This document shows, piece by piece, positions 8,597 to 17,414 of a stretch of 64,000 nt of DNA. Where the stretch lies: positions 61,061 to 125,060 of the forward strand of contig HF987896.1 in the NCBI GenBank assembly GCA_000431135.1, in the 5' to 3' direction. Below the pieces are notes generated by a model. The model saw only the letters and a list, made by a program, of their open reading frames with translations. It had not been told where the DNA came from and made no database searches. Both the position numbers and the translations under genes were made by a program. The stretch is from Clostridium sp. CAG:590. GTDB lineage: Bacteria; Bacillota; Clostridia; Lachnospirales; Lachnospiraceae. How positions within the stretch are numbered: position 1 is the stretch's first letter; every line of letters begins with the position of its first letter.

Positions 8597-10363
8597 ATGA
8601 AAATTAATGCACAAACAGAAGTATTAGTAGATAAACTGGCAATTCGTCGGGATGTTATGACAATTGGAGTATTGGTTCGGAATACCTCCGGACATCCGGA
8701 AGATGTGGAGATTAAACTTGCAGTAAAGTTTGAAAATGACAGGGAAAGCAGAATACTTCCACTTCGGGTGACTGATACCAGTTTTGATGAGAATGGTAAT
8801 TATATTGGATATGCCGTATTTGATTATGAACTGGATACGGTGTTCTTTCGGAGTGATCTGAATGCATTTACGGTTACTATACAGGTATATGATGGACAGA
8901 CATATCAGAATGTTTTGGTGAAAACTACAGAGTTTAATCAGGTAAAGGAAGAAAATGAATATGCTTGTAAGTTGGAGAATGGGGTAATTACAATCAAGAG
9001 GAAGAAACCGGTAAAGTATCCAAAGAATAATCCGCTTCTGGCAATTCTTGTTTTTGTGTATCGTGCGATTGAATTTATAATAGGAACCCTTTTGATTCCC
9101 ATTTTTTTGTTAGATGGTATATATGTATATGCATTAGGCGGCAAACGCCGGTATATGGAGAATACCTACGGAGGCGGACAATTAAAGAGGGTTTTATTGT
9201 TTGCAAAATGGAGATACTCATATTTTTGCAGGATTACAATGAATCGTGCAACATTAAAGAGAACGTTTTTGAATGTAACAGCATCTGTGCTATCGCTTTT
9301 CTTTAAGAAGGATCATGTGTTATTTATGTCATCAAGGAGAGAGGATCTTACAGGAAATATCGCATATGTAAATGATGTGTTACAGCAAAAGGATTGTAAG
9401 GTACTTTTCTGGCTGGTTCCGGGAAAAAGAAAATATATGACGTATAAGAATTACTGGAAACTTGCATACTGTCTTGCAAGAAGCAAGGTGGTTGTAGTAG
9501 ATGATTTTACACCTGTGTTGAATGAAGTATGGGTTATGGAACATCGTATTCTGATTCAGTTATGGCATGCTTGCGGAGCGTTTAAAACATTTGGTTTTAC
9601 AAGAGTTGGAAAAGATGGTGGACCTTATCAGATGAGCACAAATCATCGTTATTATAATTATGCAATTGTAAGTTCTTCTGAGATTCGTAGATTTTATGCG
9701 GAAGGCTTTGGGATTGATGTTGCGAATGTGAAATCCTTGGGCGTGCCGAGAACAGATGATTTCTTTAAGGAAACATATAAAGCAGAGATAAAAGATAAGT
9801 TGTATCAGTCATATCCACAGTTGGTAGGGAAAAAGATTATTTTATTTGCTCCGACATTTCGTGGAAACGGTGCAGGAACCGCATATTTTCCATTTGAAAA
9901 GTTTGATGTGGAAGAGCTGTTAAACCAGCTTGGTGACGAGTATATGGTTATTATCAAGCATCATCCGTTTGTGGAACAGAAACATCCGGTAAGTGCAACA
10001 GTGAGCGACAGAGTGTTGGATCTGTCCGCTGAATCGGAAATTAATGATCTGTTATTTATTACAGACTTACTGATCACGGATTATTCTTCTGTTATTTTTG
10101 AGGCATCATTGCTCAATATACCAATGTTATTTTATGCATTTGATTTAGAAGATTATGTAGTGAATCGTGATTTTTATTATCCGTTTAAGAATTTTGTTCC
10201 GGGAAAGATTGTGCGGGATATGGATGCAATCGTGAATGCAATTACACAAAATGATTTTGAACAGGAGAAAGTAGAGTCGTTCAAAAAGCGTTTCTTTGAT
10301 CAGCTAGATGGGAAATCATCTGAAAGGGTGGCGGACTTTATAATGGGGTTGTTAGATAGCTGA
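8597..10363 (+). CDS. CDP-glycerol glycerophosphotransferase family protein with N-terminal extension (WHA type)
   Basis: The 588 residues comprise an N-terminal beta-rich domain of about 140 residues with no family I recognise, a hydrophobic hairpin (about 148-182) that should bind the membrane, and a C-terminal glycerophosphotransferase domain. That domain carries QLWHACGAFKTFG with the conserved His at 324, and ITDYSSVIFEASLLNIPMLF near the C-terminus. It therefore has WHA where TagF-like enzymes have WHG. GAGGT precedes the ATG. The polymer module around it suggests transfer of glycerol-phosphate or ribitol-phosphate, the latter because a TarIJ pair lies in the same module. The N-terminal domain may be a processivity or acceptor-binding module; that is speculation. 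Confidence 0.86.
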   Translation: MKINAQTEVLVDKLAIRRDVMTIGVLVRNTSGHPEDVEIKLAVKFENDRESRILPLRVTDTSFDENGNYIGYAVFDYELDTVFFRSDLNAFTVTIQVYDGQTYQNVLVKTTEFNQVKEENEYACKLENGVITIKRKKPVKYPKNNPLLAILVFVYRAIEFIIGTLLIPIFLLDGIYVYALGGKRRYMENTYGGGQLKRVLLFAKWRYSYFCRITMNRATLKRTFLNVTASVLSLFFKKDHVLFMSSRREDLTGNIAYVNDVLQQKDCKVLFWLVPGKRKYMTYKNYWKLAYCLARSKVVVVDDFTPVLNEVWVMEHRILIQLWHACGAFKTFGFTRVGKDGGPYQMSTNHRYYNYAIVSSSEIRRFYAEGFGIDVANVKSLGVPRTDDFFKETYKAEIKDKLYQSYPQLVGKKIILFAPTFRGNGAGTAYFPFEKFDVEELLNQLGDEYMVIIKHHPFVEQKHPVSATVSDRVLDLSAESEINDLLFITDLLITDYSSVIFEASLLNIPMLFYAFDLEDYVVNRDFYYPFKNFVPGKIVRDMDAIVNAITQNDFEQEKVESFKKRFFDQLDGKSSERVADFIMGLLDS

Positions 10364-10375
10364 TATAATCAAACC

Positions 10376-10404
10376 TTGTGAATATGAATATTCTGTGATA
10401 GAAT
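10376..10404 (+). promoter_or_regulatory. Sigma-A type promoter before the TagGH-like transporter genes
   Basis: TTGTGA (10376-10381) and TAGAAT (10399-10404) are separated by 17 bases, and the -10 box is preceded by TG one base upstream (extended -10). It lies in the only sizeable gap of this module, 28 bases before the ABC permease ATG, so it probably gives the transporter-TarIJ segment its own transcription start. Predicted by eye only. Confidence 0.6.
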
Positions 10405-10431
10405 AAGTCGAATACACCGGGAGGCAATAAG

Positions 10432-11217
10432 ATGAAACGATTTATTAATGATGTTGTAAAATATTACAACTATATGGTAAGAGCAGCAAAGTCTGCATTA
10501 AAGACAGAAGTTGCCAATTCCTACTTGAATTGGATATGGTGGGTTCTGGATCCGTTGTTTACAATGTTAATATACTATGTAATCTTTGGCGTTGTATTTA
10601 ATGGAAAAGAAAAATATTTTGTGTTGTTCCTGTTTATCGGTTTGACAATGTGGAATTTCTTTAATAAGAATGTGGTACAAAGTGTCAATATGATCAAACG
10701 TAACAAGTCCATTGTTGCAAAGGTATATATTCCAAAGTATATTCTGTTGATATCGAATATGATGATTAATGGATTTAAGATGATGATATCATGGGCTATC
10801 GTTGTATTGATGATGATTTTTTATCATGTAGAGATATCCTGGTATGTGTTATATTTTATACCGATTATGATTATATTAGTACTCTTTACATTTGGATTCA
10901 GTATACATTTACTTCATTTTGGTGTTTTTGTAGAGGACTTGAATAATGTAGTGAATATCGCATTTCGATTATTGTTCTATATGACAGGTATTATGTATAA
11001 TATTGAGACAAGGATCCATAATCCGTTGATCCGGAAGATATTGATTTATTGTAATCCAATCGCTTTGCTGATCACGGATATGCGAAAAGTGTTATTGTAT
11101 CAGACAGCCCCAAGTGTAAAAGGTATGTTGTTATGGACAGTGATTGCTTTAATCTTAAGTGCATTAGGTGTGAGACAAATCTATAAGAATGAGAATACTT
11201 ATGTAAAGGTGATTTAG
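10432..11217 (+). CDS. ABC-2 type polysaccharide/teichoic acid export permease (TagG/Wzm-like)
   Basis: This 261-residue integral membrane protein has about six transmembrane helices and is the channel half of an ABC exporter that moves undecaprenyl-linked glycopolymer across the membrane. The N-terminal ANSYLNWIWWVLDPLFTMLIYY segment and the amphipathic first helix are typical of the TagG/Wzm ABC2_membrane family. A GGGAGG ribosome site supports the start. It overlaps or abuts the ATPase gene that follows. Together with the glycerophosphotransferases this points to a teichoic-acid-like substrate. It is a different protein from the second permease at 55.5 kb. Confidence 0.91.
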   Translation: MKRFINDVVKYYNYMVRAAKSALKTEVANSYLNWIWWVLDPLFTMLIYYVIFGVVFNGKEKYFVLFLFIGLTMWNFFNKNVVQSVNMIKRNKSIVAKVYIPKYILLISNMMINGFKMMISWAIVVLMMIFYHVEISWYVLYFIPIMIILVLFTFGFSIHLLHFGVFVEDLNNVVNIAFRLLFYMTGIMYNIETRIHNPLIRKILIYCNPIALLITDMRKVLLYQTAPSVKGMLLWTVIALILSALGVRQIYKNENTYVKVI

Positions 11218-11219
11218 TG

Positions 11220-12008
11220 ATGAGTGTATTAGAAGAAAAAGAAGTTATGGATGATGCTCCAGTTGTAAAGGAAGTTGATAATAATGATATTGCAATTGAA
11301 GTGAAGGATCTTTGGATAGGCTATAAGAATATCAAGGCATATTCGATCAAGAAAAGTCTTCTGCGTCTTAAGAAGGTTCAAGTTGATGAGTTTCAAGCGG
11401 TGAAAGGAGTATCTTTTACGGTACCAAAAGGTGAGATTCTCGGTATTATTGGTAAGAATGGAAGTGGTAAATCGACGATGCTTCGTGCGATTGCCGGTAT
11501 CTTTTGTCCGGATAAAGGTTCAATCGATCTCAAAGGACATACTGTTTCTTTATTGTCCATTGGCGTAGGATTCCAGAAAGAGATTACTGGACGGGAGAAT
11601 ATTCTGTTATCTGGCATGTTGCTTGGATTTTCAGAAGAACAGATCCGGGATAAGATGGATAAGATTATTGCGTTTGCAGATTTGGGAAGGTTTATTGATA
11701 TGCCTGTCAGAACATATTCAAGTGGTATGTATTCCAAATTGGCTTTTTCTATTACTGCCATTCTTGAAACAGAGATTATGTTGATCGATGAAGTGCTAAG
11801 TGTCGGTGATCAGAAGTTCAAAAAGAAAAGTTATGAAAAGATGAAAGAATTGATCTCAAACAAAGACCGTACAGTTGTCATCGTATCACATAATATATCT
11901 ACATTAAGTTCTTTGTGTGACCGGGTTATGTGGATGCATGATGGCGAGATCAAGAAGCTGGGCCCGGCAGACGAAGTGTTAGAAGAATATCAGGAGTTTA
12001 TGAAATAG
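11220..12008 (+). CDS. ABC transporter ATPase, TagH/Wzt-like, without carbohydrate-binding domain
   Basis: This ATPase partners the permease just upstream. It shows Walker A GKNGSGKST, the YSSGM signature motif (a variant usual in polysaccharide exporters), Walker B IMLIDEVLSVGD and an HN switch region (VSHNIS). At about 262 residues it stops soon after the nucleotide-binding domain, so it lacks the C-terminal sugar-binding domain seen in the second exporter ATPase at 56.3 kb. The ATG at 11220 is preferred to the GTG at 11217 because its distance from AAAGGTGA is better. The stop of the permease gene lies immediately before. This implies export coupled to synthesis and not to recognition of a chain cap. 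Confidence 0.92.
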   Translation: MSVLEEKEVMDDAPVVKEVDNNDIAIEVKDLWIGYKNIKAYSIKKSLLRLKKVQVDEFQAVKGVSFTVPKGEILGIIGKNGSGKSTMLRAIAGIFCPDKGSIDLKGHTVSLLSIGVGFQKEITGRENILLSGMLLGFSEEQIRDKMDKIIAFADLGRFIDMPVRTYSSGMYSKLAFSITAILETEIMLIDEVLSVGDQKFKKKSYEKMKELISNKDRTVVIVSHNISTLSSLCDRVMWMHDGEIKKLGPADEVLEEYQEFMK

Positions 12009-13210
12009 TGATTCGTGATTTGATCAAATGGGTTGTGTTCAAATGTATATATCCGGTTGTGTATTGGTGTTCCTCAAGAAAAGTTGTAAATGACAGGAAG
12101 ATTATTTTTGTTGAGAATCATCAGCCGGTACTGACTGATAATTTTACACTATTGTATGAGCAATTTCAGCAGATGGGTTATGAAATACATGTGCATTATT
12201 TGCGTGTGGCACATTCCGGGTGGGGAACGATCATCCGGGAATCAATCAGTGTACTTCGCGATATTGGCGATGCAGCAGTTGTATTTTTGAATGAATCGAA
12301 CAGTTTGTTTGGAGCATTTACATTGAGAAAAGAAACACAGATGGTACAAGTGTGGCATGCATGTGGAGCCTTTAAAAAATGGGGATGCAGTGTAGCGGAT
12401 AAGACATTTGGAGATTCCATGAAGGACTTGAAACAATACTCAGGACATCGGAATTATACATTGGTGCCAGTAAGTGGAGAGGAAGTCTGTTTTGCTTATG
12501 AAGAGGCATTTGGATTGGAAAAGGATTGCCATATTGTGAGACCACTGGGTGTAAGCAGAACGGATGTATTGTTTGATTCGTTTTATCGGCAGCAGGCATT
12601 TGACCATTTATATGAGTGGAAACCGGAATGGAGACATAAGAAGATTCTATTGTATCTGCCAACGTTTCGCGGTTCTATAAAAGAAGCAAAAGCTCCGGAT
12701 GTTTTGGATTGGAAGATGTTAGAACGGTTGGAAGAGCCATATGTGATTGTAATACGGAATCATCCATTTATCTCGGAAGTAATGGATGTACCGGATTATT
12801 TAGCTGATAAGGTAGTTGACATAAAACAGTTTGGTGAGGATTCGTTGTCGACGAATGAGTGGATGATTGTGTCAGAAGCATGCATCACAGATTATTCATC
12901 GGTTGTATTTGAATATTCTCTGTTAAATAAACCAATCTATTTTCTTGCGTATGATCTGGATTCGTATTACGATGAGCGTGGATTTTATTTTCCGTATGAG
13001 GCATTCGTGCCGGGGCCGATTATCCGTAATACACAACAATTATTGGAACAGATACAGGAGATAGAGAGGTTTGATTATACACGATTGACAGAATTTCGTA
13101 AACATTATATGAATGGATGCGATGGAATGTCTACCAAACGTATTGTTCAAACGGTAACAGAGACTATAGAATGTAAGCAAACAGGAGGAGTGCAAGATGG
13201 AAGGAAGTAA
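12008..13210 (+). CDS. CDP-glycerol glycerophosphotransferase family protein (WHA type)
   Basis: This 400-residue enzyme has VQVWHACGAFKKWG with the conserved His at 117 and ITDYSSVVFEYSLLNKPIYFLAYDLDSY near the C-terminus, the same WHA subtype as the 588-residue protein upstream but without its N-terminal domain. It uses a GTG start overlapping the ATPase stop by one base, with AGGAG about 11 bases upstream, so translation is likely coupled. The gene end overlaps the cytidylyltransferase gene by 14 bases. In known teichoic acid loci such short members prime the linkage unit or add ribitol/glycerol phosphate; which of these applies is not determinable here. Confidence 0.87.
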   Translation: MIRDLIKWVVFKCIYPVVYWCSSRKVVNDRKIIFVENHQPVLTDNFTLLYEQFQQMGYEIHVHYLRVAHSGWGTIIRESISVLRDIGDAAVVFLNESNSLFGAFTLRKETQMVQVWHACGAFKKWGCSVADKTFGDSMKDLKQYSGHRNYTLVPVSGEEVCFAYEEAFGLEKDCHIVRPLGVSRTDVLFDSFYRQQAFDHLYEWKPEWRHKKILLYLPTFRGSIKEAKAPDVLDWKMLERLEEPYVIVIRNHPFISEVMDVPDYLADKVVDIKQFGEDSLSTNEWMIVSEACITDYSSVVFEYSLLNKPIYFLAYDLDSYYDERGFYFPYEAFVPGPIIRNTQQLLEQIQEIERFDYTRLTEFRKHYMNGCDGMSTKRIVQTVTETIECKQTGGVQDGRK

Positions 13211-13913
13211 TATTTATGGAGTGGTTCTTGCCGGAGGCAAGGGAACACGAATGGGTAATGTTGAAAAGCCGAAACAGTTTATGGAGATTGGAAACAAGCC
13301 GATCATTGTTCATACCATTGAAAAATTCGTAGTCAATACACAGTTTGATAAGATTTTGGTGTTGTCACCAAAACAGTGGATTAAACATACGCAGGATCTT
13401 GTCCGCAAATATATACCGAATAGTGACAGAGTAGTTGTAATTGAGGGTGGAAGCACTAGAAATGAGACAATTATGAATGCTATTTCTTATATTGAATCGG
13501 AAGGAAAACTAGATGAAGACACGATTATTGTCACCCATGATTCAGTTCGCCCGTTTGTTACACATCGTATCTTGGAGGAGAATATTCGCTATGCGAAAGA
13601 ATTTGGGGCATGTGATACGGTAATACCCGCAACGGATACTATTGTAGAGAGCAAAGATCATCAGTTGATCGCATCTATTCCTGATCGTTCTACTATGTAT
13701 CAGGGACAGACACCTCAATCATTCCATGCCAAATATTTAAGGGATTTGTATACATCACTTACTACGGAAGAGAAAGAGATATTGACAGATGCCTGCAAGA
13801 TTCTGGTGATGAAGGGAGAACAAGTTCATCTGGTGGAAGGTGAGGAATCCAATATTAAGATCACATATCCTTATGATATGAGAGTAGCGGAAGCGTTGTT
13901 AGGAGGCATGTAA
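13197..13913 (+). CDS. tarI: Ribitol-5-phosphate cytidylyltransferase (TarI/IspD family)
   Basis: This 238-residue nucleotidyltransferase is predicted to make CDP-ribitol from CTP and ribitol-5-phosphate. The N-terminal LAGGKGTRMG loop binds CTP. THDSVRPFV and the DRSTMYQGQTPQSF segment are typical of the IspD/TarI family, and a NIKITYPYD motif lies near the C-terminus. AGGAGG precedes the ATG. The assignment to TarI over IspD rests on context: it is followed 1 base later by a TarJ-like dehydrogenase and lies in a glycerophosphotransferase module. A second family member occurs at 22.65 kb. If the partner reductase were not TarJ, an alternative CDP-alditol would be possible. Confidence 0.85.
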   Translation: MEGSNIYGVVLAGGKGTRMGNVEKPKQFMEIGNKPIIVHTIEKFVVNTQFDKILVLSPKQWIKHTQDLVRKYIPNSDRVVVIEGGSTRNETIMNAISYIESEGKLDEDTIIVTHDSVRPFVTHRILEENIRYAKEFGACDTVIPATDTIVESKDHQLIASIPDRSTMYQGQTPQSFHAKYLRDLYTSLTTEEKEILTDACKILVMKGEQVHLVEGEESNIKITYPYDMRVAEALLGGM

Positions 13914-13914
13914 T

Positions 13915-14940
13915 ATGTTAAATGCAGTGTATCAGTTAAAACGTCCGAGACAATTTGAGCTTGTGTATAAGGATATTACGTTTGACAAAGAACATGTGAT
14001 TGTACGGCCGACACACTTGTCAATCTGTAATGCAGATCAACGATATTATCAGGGAACCCGTCCGGAAGATGTATTGAGAAAGAAACTTCCGATGGCATTA
14101 ATTCATGAAGGGATTGGAAAGGTAGTGTATGATCCGTCAGGGGAATTTCAGACGGGTGATCAGGTTGTTATGATACCGAATCTTCCTTGTGAAAAGGATG
14201 AGATTATTGCAGAGAATTATTTGAGAAGTTCTAAGTTCCGTGCGAGTGGTACGGATGGTTTCCTGCAGGAGTATGTTCAGACTACGCCGGATCGTCTTGT
14301 GAAACTTCCGGAAGGAATGAATCTGACGGTGGCGGCATTTACCGAGTTTGTCAGTGTTGGGTTTCATGCAATCGGCAGATTTATGGATACTGCACATGCA
14401 AGACGTAATCGGATTGGTGTATGGGGAGATGGCAATTTAGGTTATGTTACTTCATTGCTGCTTAAGACGATGTATCCGGAGATTAAAGTATATGTGATGG
14501 GTGTGAACGAATCCAAGCTAAATGATTTTACTTTTGCGGATGGCACATATTCTATTCATGAGATTCCTGCAGATTTTACGATAGACCATGCGTTTGAGTG
14601 TGTGGGTGGCAACGGTGCCCATAAGGCGATCAATCAGATCATAGATTATATTAATCCGGAGGGAACGATTGGAATCCTGGGTGTATCTGAGGATCTGGCA
14701 CCAATCAATACCCGTATGGTATTGGAAAAGGGCTTGAAGATTGTGGGTAGCAGCCGAAGTGGACGGGAAGATTACCTCAAATTAGTTGCCTTGTACAAAG
14801 AACATCCGGAAGTGATTGATTATTTGGAGAATATTGTCGGGGAACAAATTGTGATCCGTGAGATTAAAGATATTACAAGAGCATTTGAGATGGACATTCA
14901 CAAATTGATCGGTAAGACTGTAATGATCTGGGACAAATAA
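13915..14940 (+). CDS. tarJ: Ribulose-5-phosphate reductase (TarJ-like, medium-chain dehydrogenase family)
   Basis: This 341-residue NADPH-dependent alcohol dehydrogenase is predicted to reduce ribulose-5-phosphate to ribitol-5-phosphate for TarI. The MDR layout is present: an N-terminal catalytic domain with CNADQRYYQG (active-site Cys region) and HEGIGKV, then a Rossmann domain with GVWGDGNLGY. It is shorter in the structural-zinc area than classical alcohol dehydrogenases, as expected for TarJ. AGGAGG is 8 bases before the ATG. The adjacent terminator closes the module. This pair gives the organism a route to CDP-ribitol, so at least one transferase upstream may use ribitol-phosphate in place of glycerol-phosphate. 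Confidence 0.87.
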   Translation: MLNAVYQLKRPRQFELVYKDITFDKEHVIVRPTHLSICNADQRYYQGTRPEDVLRKKLPMALIHEGIGKVVYDPSGEFQTGDQVVMIPNLPCEKDEIIAENYLRSSKFRASGTDGFLQEYVQTTPDRLVKLPEGMNLTVAAFTEFVSVGFHAIGRFMDTAHARRNRIGVWGDGNLGYVTSLLLKTMYPEIKVYVMGVNESKLNDFTFADGTYSIHEIPADFTIDHAFECVGGNGAHKAINQIIDYINPEGTIGILGVSEDLAPINTRMVLEKGLKIVGSSRSGREDYLKLVALYKEHPEVIDYLENIVGEQIVIREIKDITRAFEMDIHKLIGKTVMIWDK

Positions 14941-14941
14941 A

Positions 14942-14983
14942 ATAACCCATACATAGCGAAGACAGCTATGTATGGGTTATTTT
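14942..14983. terminator. Bidirectional intrinsic terminator between tarJ and a convergent gene
   Basis: A near-perfect hairpin pairs AACCCATACATAGC with GCTATGTATGGGTT around a short loop and is followed by TTTTT. The left side begins with AATAA, which becomes a U-run on the other strand. The tarJ stop lies just before it and the stop of the minus-strand beta-helix gene just after it, so it can end both transcripts. Confidence 0.88.
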
Positions 14984-17245
14984 TTAGTTTACGTAGTATG
15001 TGCGGTAGAATTTGTTACCGTCTTTGTCTTTTCCGTAGAAAGAGACTTTCTGTTTTTTCTTAAGATTTTTCTTTAATTTCACAGAGTATGATTTCTTTGC
15101 TTTTCGAATCTTATATGTCTGTCCGCGCGTCTTCATTGTTCCCCTCTTGATCGTTGGAGCAGTGAAGGTAAGTCGTTTTGTTTTGACTTTATCTTTCGTT
15201 ACGGTAAATTTTACATATTTGTTTGCTTTATCATTGCCACTATATGCGATATTATAAATGCCATTATTGCGAAATGTGTTTTTCTTCATGGAAACTTTAG
15301 AAGATTGCTTTATCATTGCTCCGTAATAATATCCTGTTATGGTGTTGCTGGTAATCTTTGCATTTTTAACACCCATGAGGAAGATTCCAACAATACTTTT
15401 GCCTTGTGTCGAGGCAGAGGTGCGTTTGATCTTGTTATTCCGGATTGTGATGTTTTCGTACTTTGCACTAGAGAGCACGTGGTGGCTTCCTACGGCACGA
15501 GGATAATCGGATATTGTACATTTTTCAACTGTAATATTCCGGCATGTTGTCTTGTCTTTTGTAAATCCCGGAGCCCAGTCACTATAACAGGTATCAAACT
15601 GAATCGCTTCGCTTGTATATAGGTCGTTATCATAGCGAAAACCATAAAATTTACAGCTTCGAACCAGACCATTTTGAACACCGGCAAACTCTAATGCATG
15701 AGAGCCATGACAGTTGCGAATTGTTGTGCCAATCAGCTTGACATTATCTGCATGACCGATATATATCAGGTTACAGCCTGTTTTTGATTCGCTGATATCG
15801 CCTCCGTCCCAGATGCCGCCATTGATCGTAATGTTTTGGGAAAGCGTGTATTTTCCGTGACCGGAGGTCTTGTGTTTGGAGTCAGTATTTTTTAACATAT
15901 TTTTTCCAAGTGCCGACTTGGAACGATATATTTTGGCACCGGATGCCATATTCAATGTGGTGTTGGACTGAATGTATAGCGTCTTGCTTATGTAGTATGT
16001 TCCTTTTGGGATTTGAATCACGACATTAACACCGGAGCGGGATTGATCCAATGCTTTTTGTAATGCATAAGTGTCATCTGCCTTGTCGTTGCCGAATGCA
16101 CCAAAAGCAGAAACTTTGTAATAATATGTATTGCCTACTACTTTGTATGCACGATCGACTTCCTTCAGATTCTTGATTGCATTTTTTAAGGCAGTGGTTG
16201 CTCTGGAAATCTCAGTACTTGTTGCATCCGGATTATTGTATACTTTTTGGGCATCCGCCAGACACTGTTTGAATACAGAATCGGTCTCTTTTGTGTATGT
16301 GGTATATTTATCCGGTGGACATTTTTTGGCGGCATTTAATTGTTTTTTCAGACTGGATTTAGATGGGCGCTTTGTCAATTTGGAAATATCAAGTGCATTT
16401 ACTTTTTCCAAAATTGCGGATATTTTTGCGGAATCAGCATCCGTGGATGACATATACTTTTGAATGTCAGCAATGTCGTCATCCGTCAGACTATGATCTG
16501 CTGCTTTTGTAATATAGCCGGTCAATACAGTCTGAATAGTGGATAACAAAGTTGTAGTTGACTGAATCTGTGTGTCGGCTTCTGTAATAACAGTCTTGTA
16601 TGTAGCGTAGGAAGCGGATGTATATAAGGCTTCGTTCTCTGGTGTTAAAGCAAGACGTTTGGAATCCGTAGTACTTCTTAGTAATCCAAGATTGCTGGTT
16701 AATGCAGTAACAGATGAAGATAATACAAGATCTTTGTAAGGGGTTACGGCATTAAATACTGTCTCCTGCTTGCAAAGGTCGTTTTGCCGGGTGATAATCT
16801 CTTTGGATAACTCAGCTAACGTATCGTATAGATTTTTGTCCGGTTCTTTATCATGGTATTCGTTTGCCAGTTTGTCTAACTGATCGGTATATCCCTCGTT
16901 TCCCGATATAAGATCTCTTATATCATTGAGTAACGACTGAGTGCTTTTAACGTTTTCGTTTTCCTTATAAGAGGAGTAATCGCTATAGATCGAAGCGTAT
17001 GTAACATCTTTTCCGGAACCGGCATTCGGTAAAAGAGTATTGACTTTTTCCTGAAACGTATTGAGCTGTTCAAGAAGTTGTTTGTTCTCTTTTTTTACAT
17101 CTTCTATTGTTAAGTAGTCCTGTTGCTCGTTTTGCGTTGCTCCATATACTTCAGTTGCCTGAACGATTGGTGCGGGTGTTGTAATGAGTAATCCGGTTAA
17201 TGCGGCACACAACACAACGCTTCGAGCACATTTTCTGTATCGCAT
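14984..17245 (-). CDS. Secreted protein with helical/FIVAR-like N-terminal region and right-handed beta-helix (pectate-lyase-like) domain
   Basis: The 753 residues begin with a signal peptide (cleavage near the ATEVYGA region). Residues about 40-300 are alpha-helical, and about 300-390 resemble a FIVAR module (a TSTEISRATTALKNAI stretch). From about 395 on there is a right-handed beta-helix of the pectate-lyase-like superfamily (VSAFGAFGNDKADDTYALQKAL, then many N-I-T-I-x-x-N rungs), and the end is a basic Lys-rich tail. Conserved acidic candidates are Glu519, Glu546 and Asp551, matched with identical spacing in the divergent neighbour. The fold hosts polysaccharide lyases, hydrolases and epimerases, so a carbohydrate-active role on the surface polymer is reasonable but unproven. 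AGGGAGGC precedes the ATG. Confidence 0.82.
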   Translation of the reverse strand: MRYRKCARSVVLCAALTGLLITTPAPIVQATEVYGATQNEQQDYLTIEDVKKENKQLLEQLNTFQEKVNTLLPNAGSGKDVTYASIYSDYSSYKENENVKSTQSLLNDIRDLISGNEGYTDQLDKLANEYHDKEPDKNLYDTLAELSKEIITRQNDLCKQETVFNAVTPYKDLVLSSSVTALTSNLGLLRSTTDSKRLALTPENEALYTSASYATYKTVITEADTQIQSTTTLLSTIQTVLTGYITKAADHSLTDDDIADIQKYMSSTDADSAKISAILEKVNALDISKLTKRPSKSSLKKQLNAAKKCPPDKYTTYTKETDSVFKQCLADAQKVYNNPDATSTEISRATTALKNAIKNLKEVDRAYKVVGNTYYYKVSAFGAFGNDKADDTYALQKALDQSRSGVNVVIQIPKGTYYISKTLYIQSNTTLNMASGAKIYRSKSALGKNMLKNTDSKHKTSGHGKYTLSQNITINGGIWDGGDISESKTGCNLIYIGHADNVKLIGTTIRNCHGSHALEFAGVQNGLVRSCKFYGFRYDNDLYTSEAIQFDTCYSDWAPGFTKDKTTCRNITVEKCTISDYPRAVGSHHVLSSAKYENITIRNNKIKRTSASTQGKSIVGIFLMGVKNAKITSNTITGYYYGAMIKQSSKVSMKKNTFRNNGIYNIAYSGNDKANKYVKFTVTKDKVKTKRLTFTAPTIKRGTMKTRGQTYKIRKAKKSYSVKLKKNLKKKQKVSFYGKDKDGNKFYRTYYVN

Positions 17246-17278
17246 TTTATATGCCTCCCTTGAATAATTAATTATTTA

Positions 17279-17307
17279 AGTATAACACTAATGCTTCTAT
17301 ATGTAAA
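17279..17307 (-). promoter_or_regulatory. Sigma-A type promoter of the minus-strand beta-helix gene
   Basis: Read on the minus strand, TTTACA (17307-17302) and TATACT (17284-17279) are separated by 17 bases. The -10 box is 33 bases before the start codon. It lies back to back with the plus-strand promoter at 17350, so the two beta-helix genes have separate divergent promoters within a 169-base gap. Confidence 0.65.
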
Positions 17308-17349
17308 ATGGGTGAAGTATGTGAAATGATGACGAAGAATGGATAGAGG

Positions 17350-17378
17350 TTGAATTATTAAGCGGAAACGATTATAAT
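17350..17378 (+). promoter_or_regulatory. Sigma-A type promoter of the plus-strand beta-helix operon
   Basis: TTGAAT (17350-17355) and a consensus TATAAT (17373-17378) are separated by 17 bases, 36 bases before the ATG at 17415. It should drive the beta-helix gene and the membrane transferase genes behind it. Confidence 0.72.
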
Positions 17379-17414
17379 AAGGAATATTATTATGGGATAA
17401 GAGAGGTTATTTAT

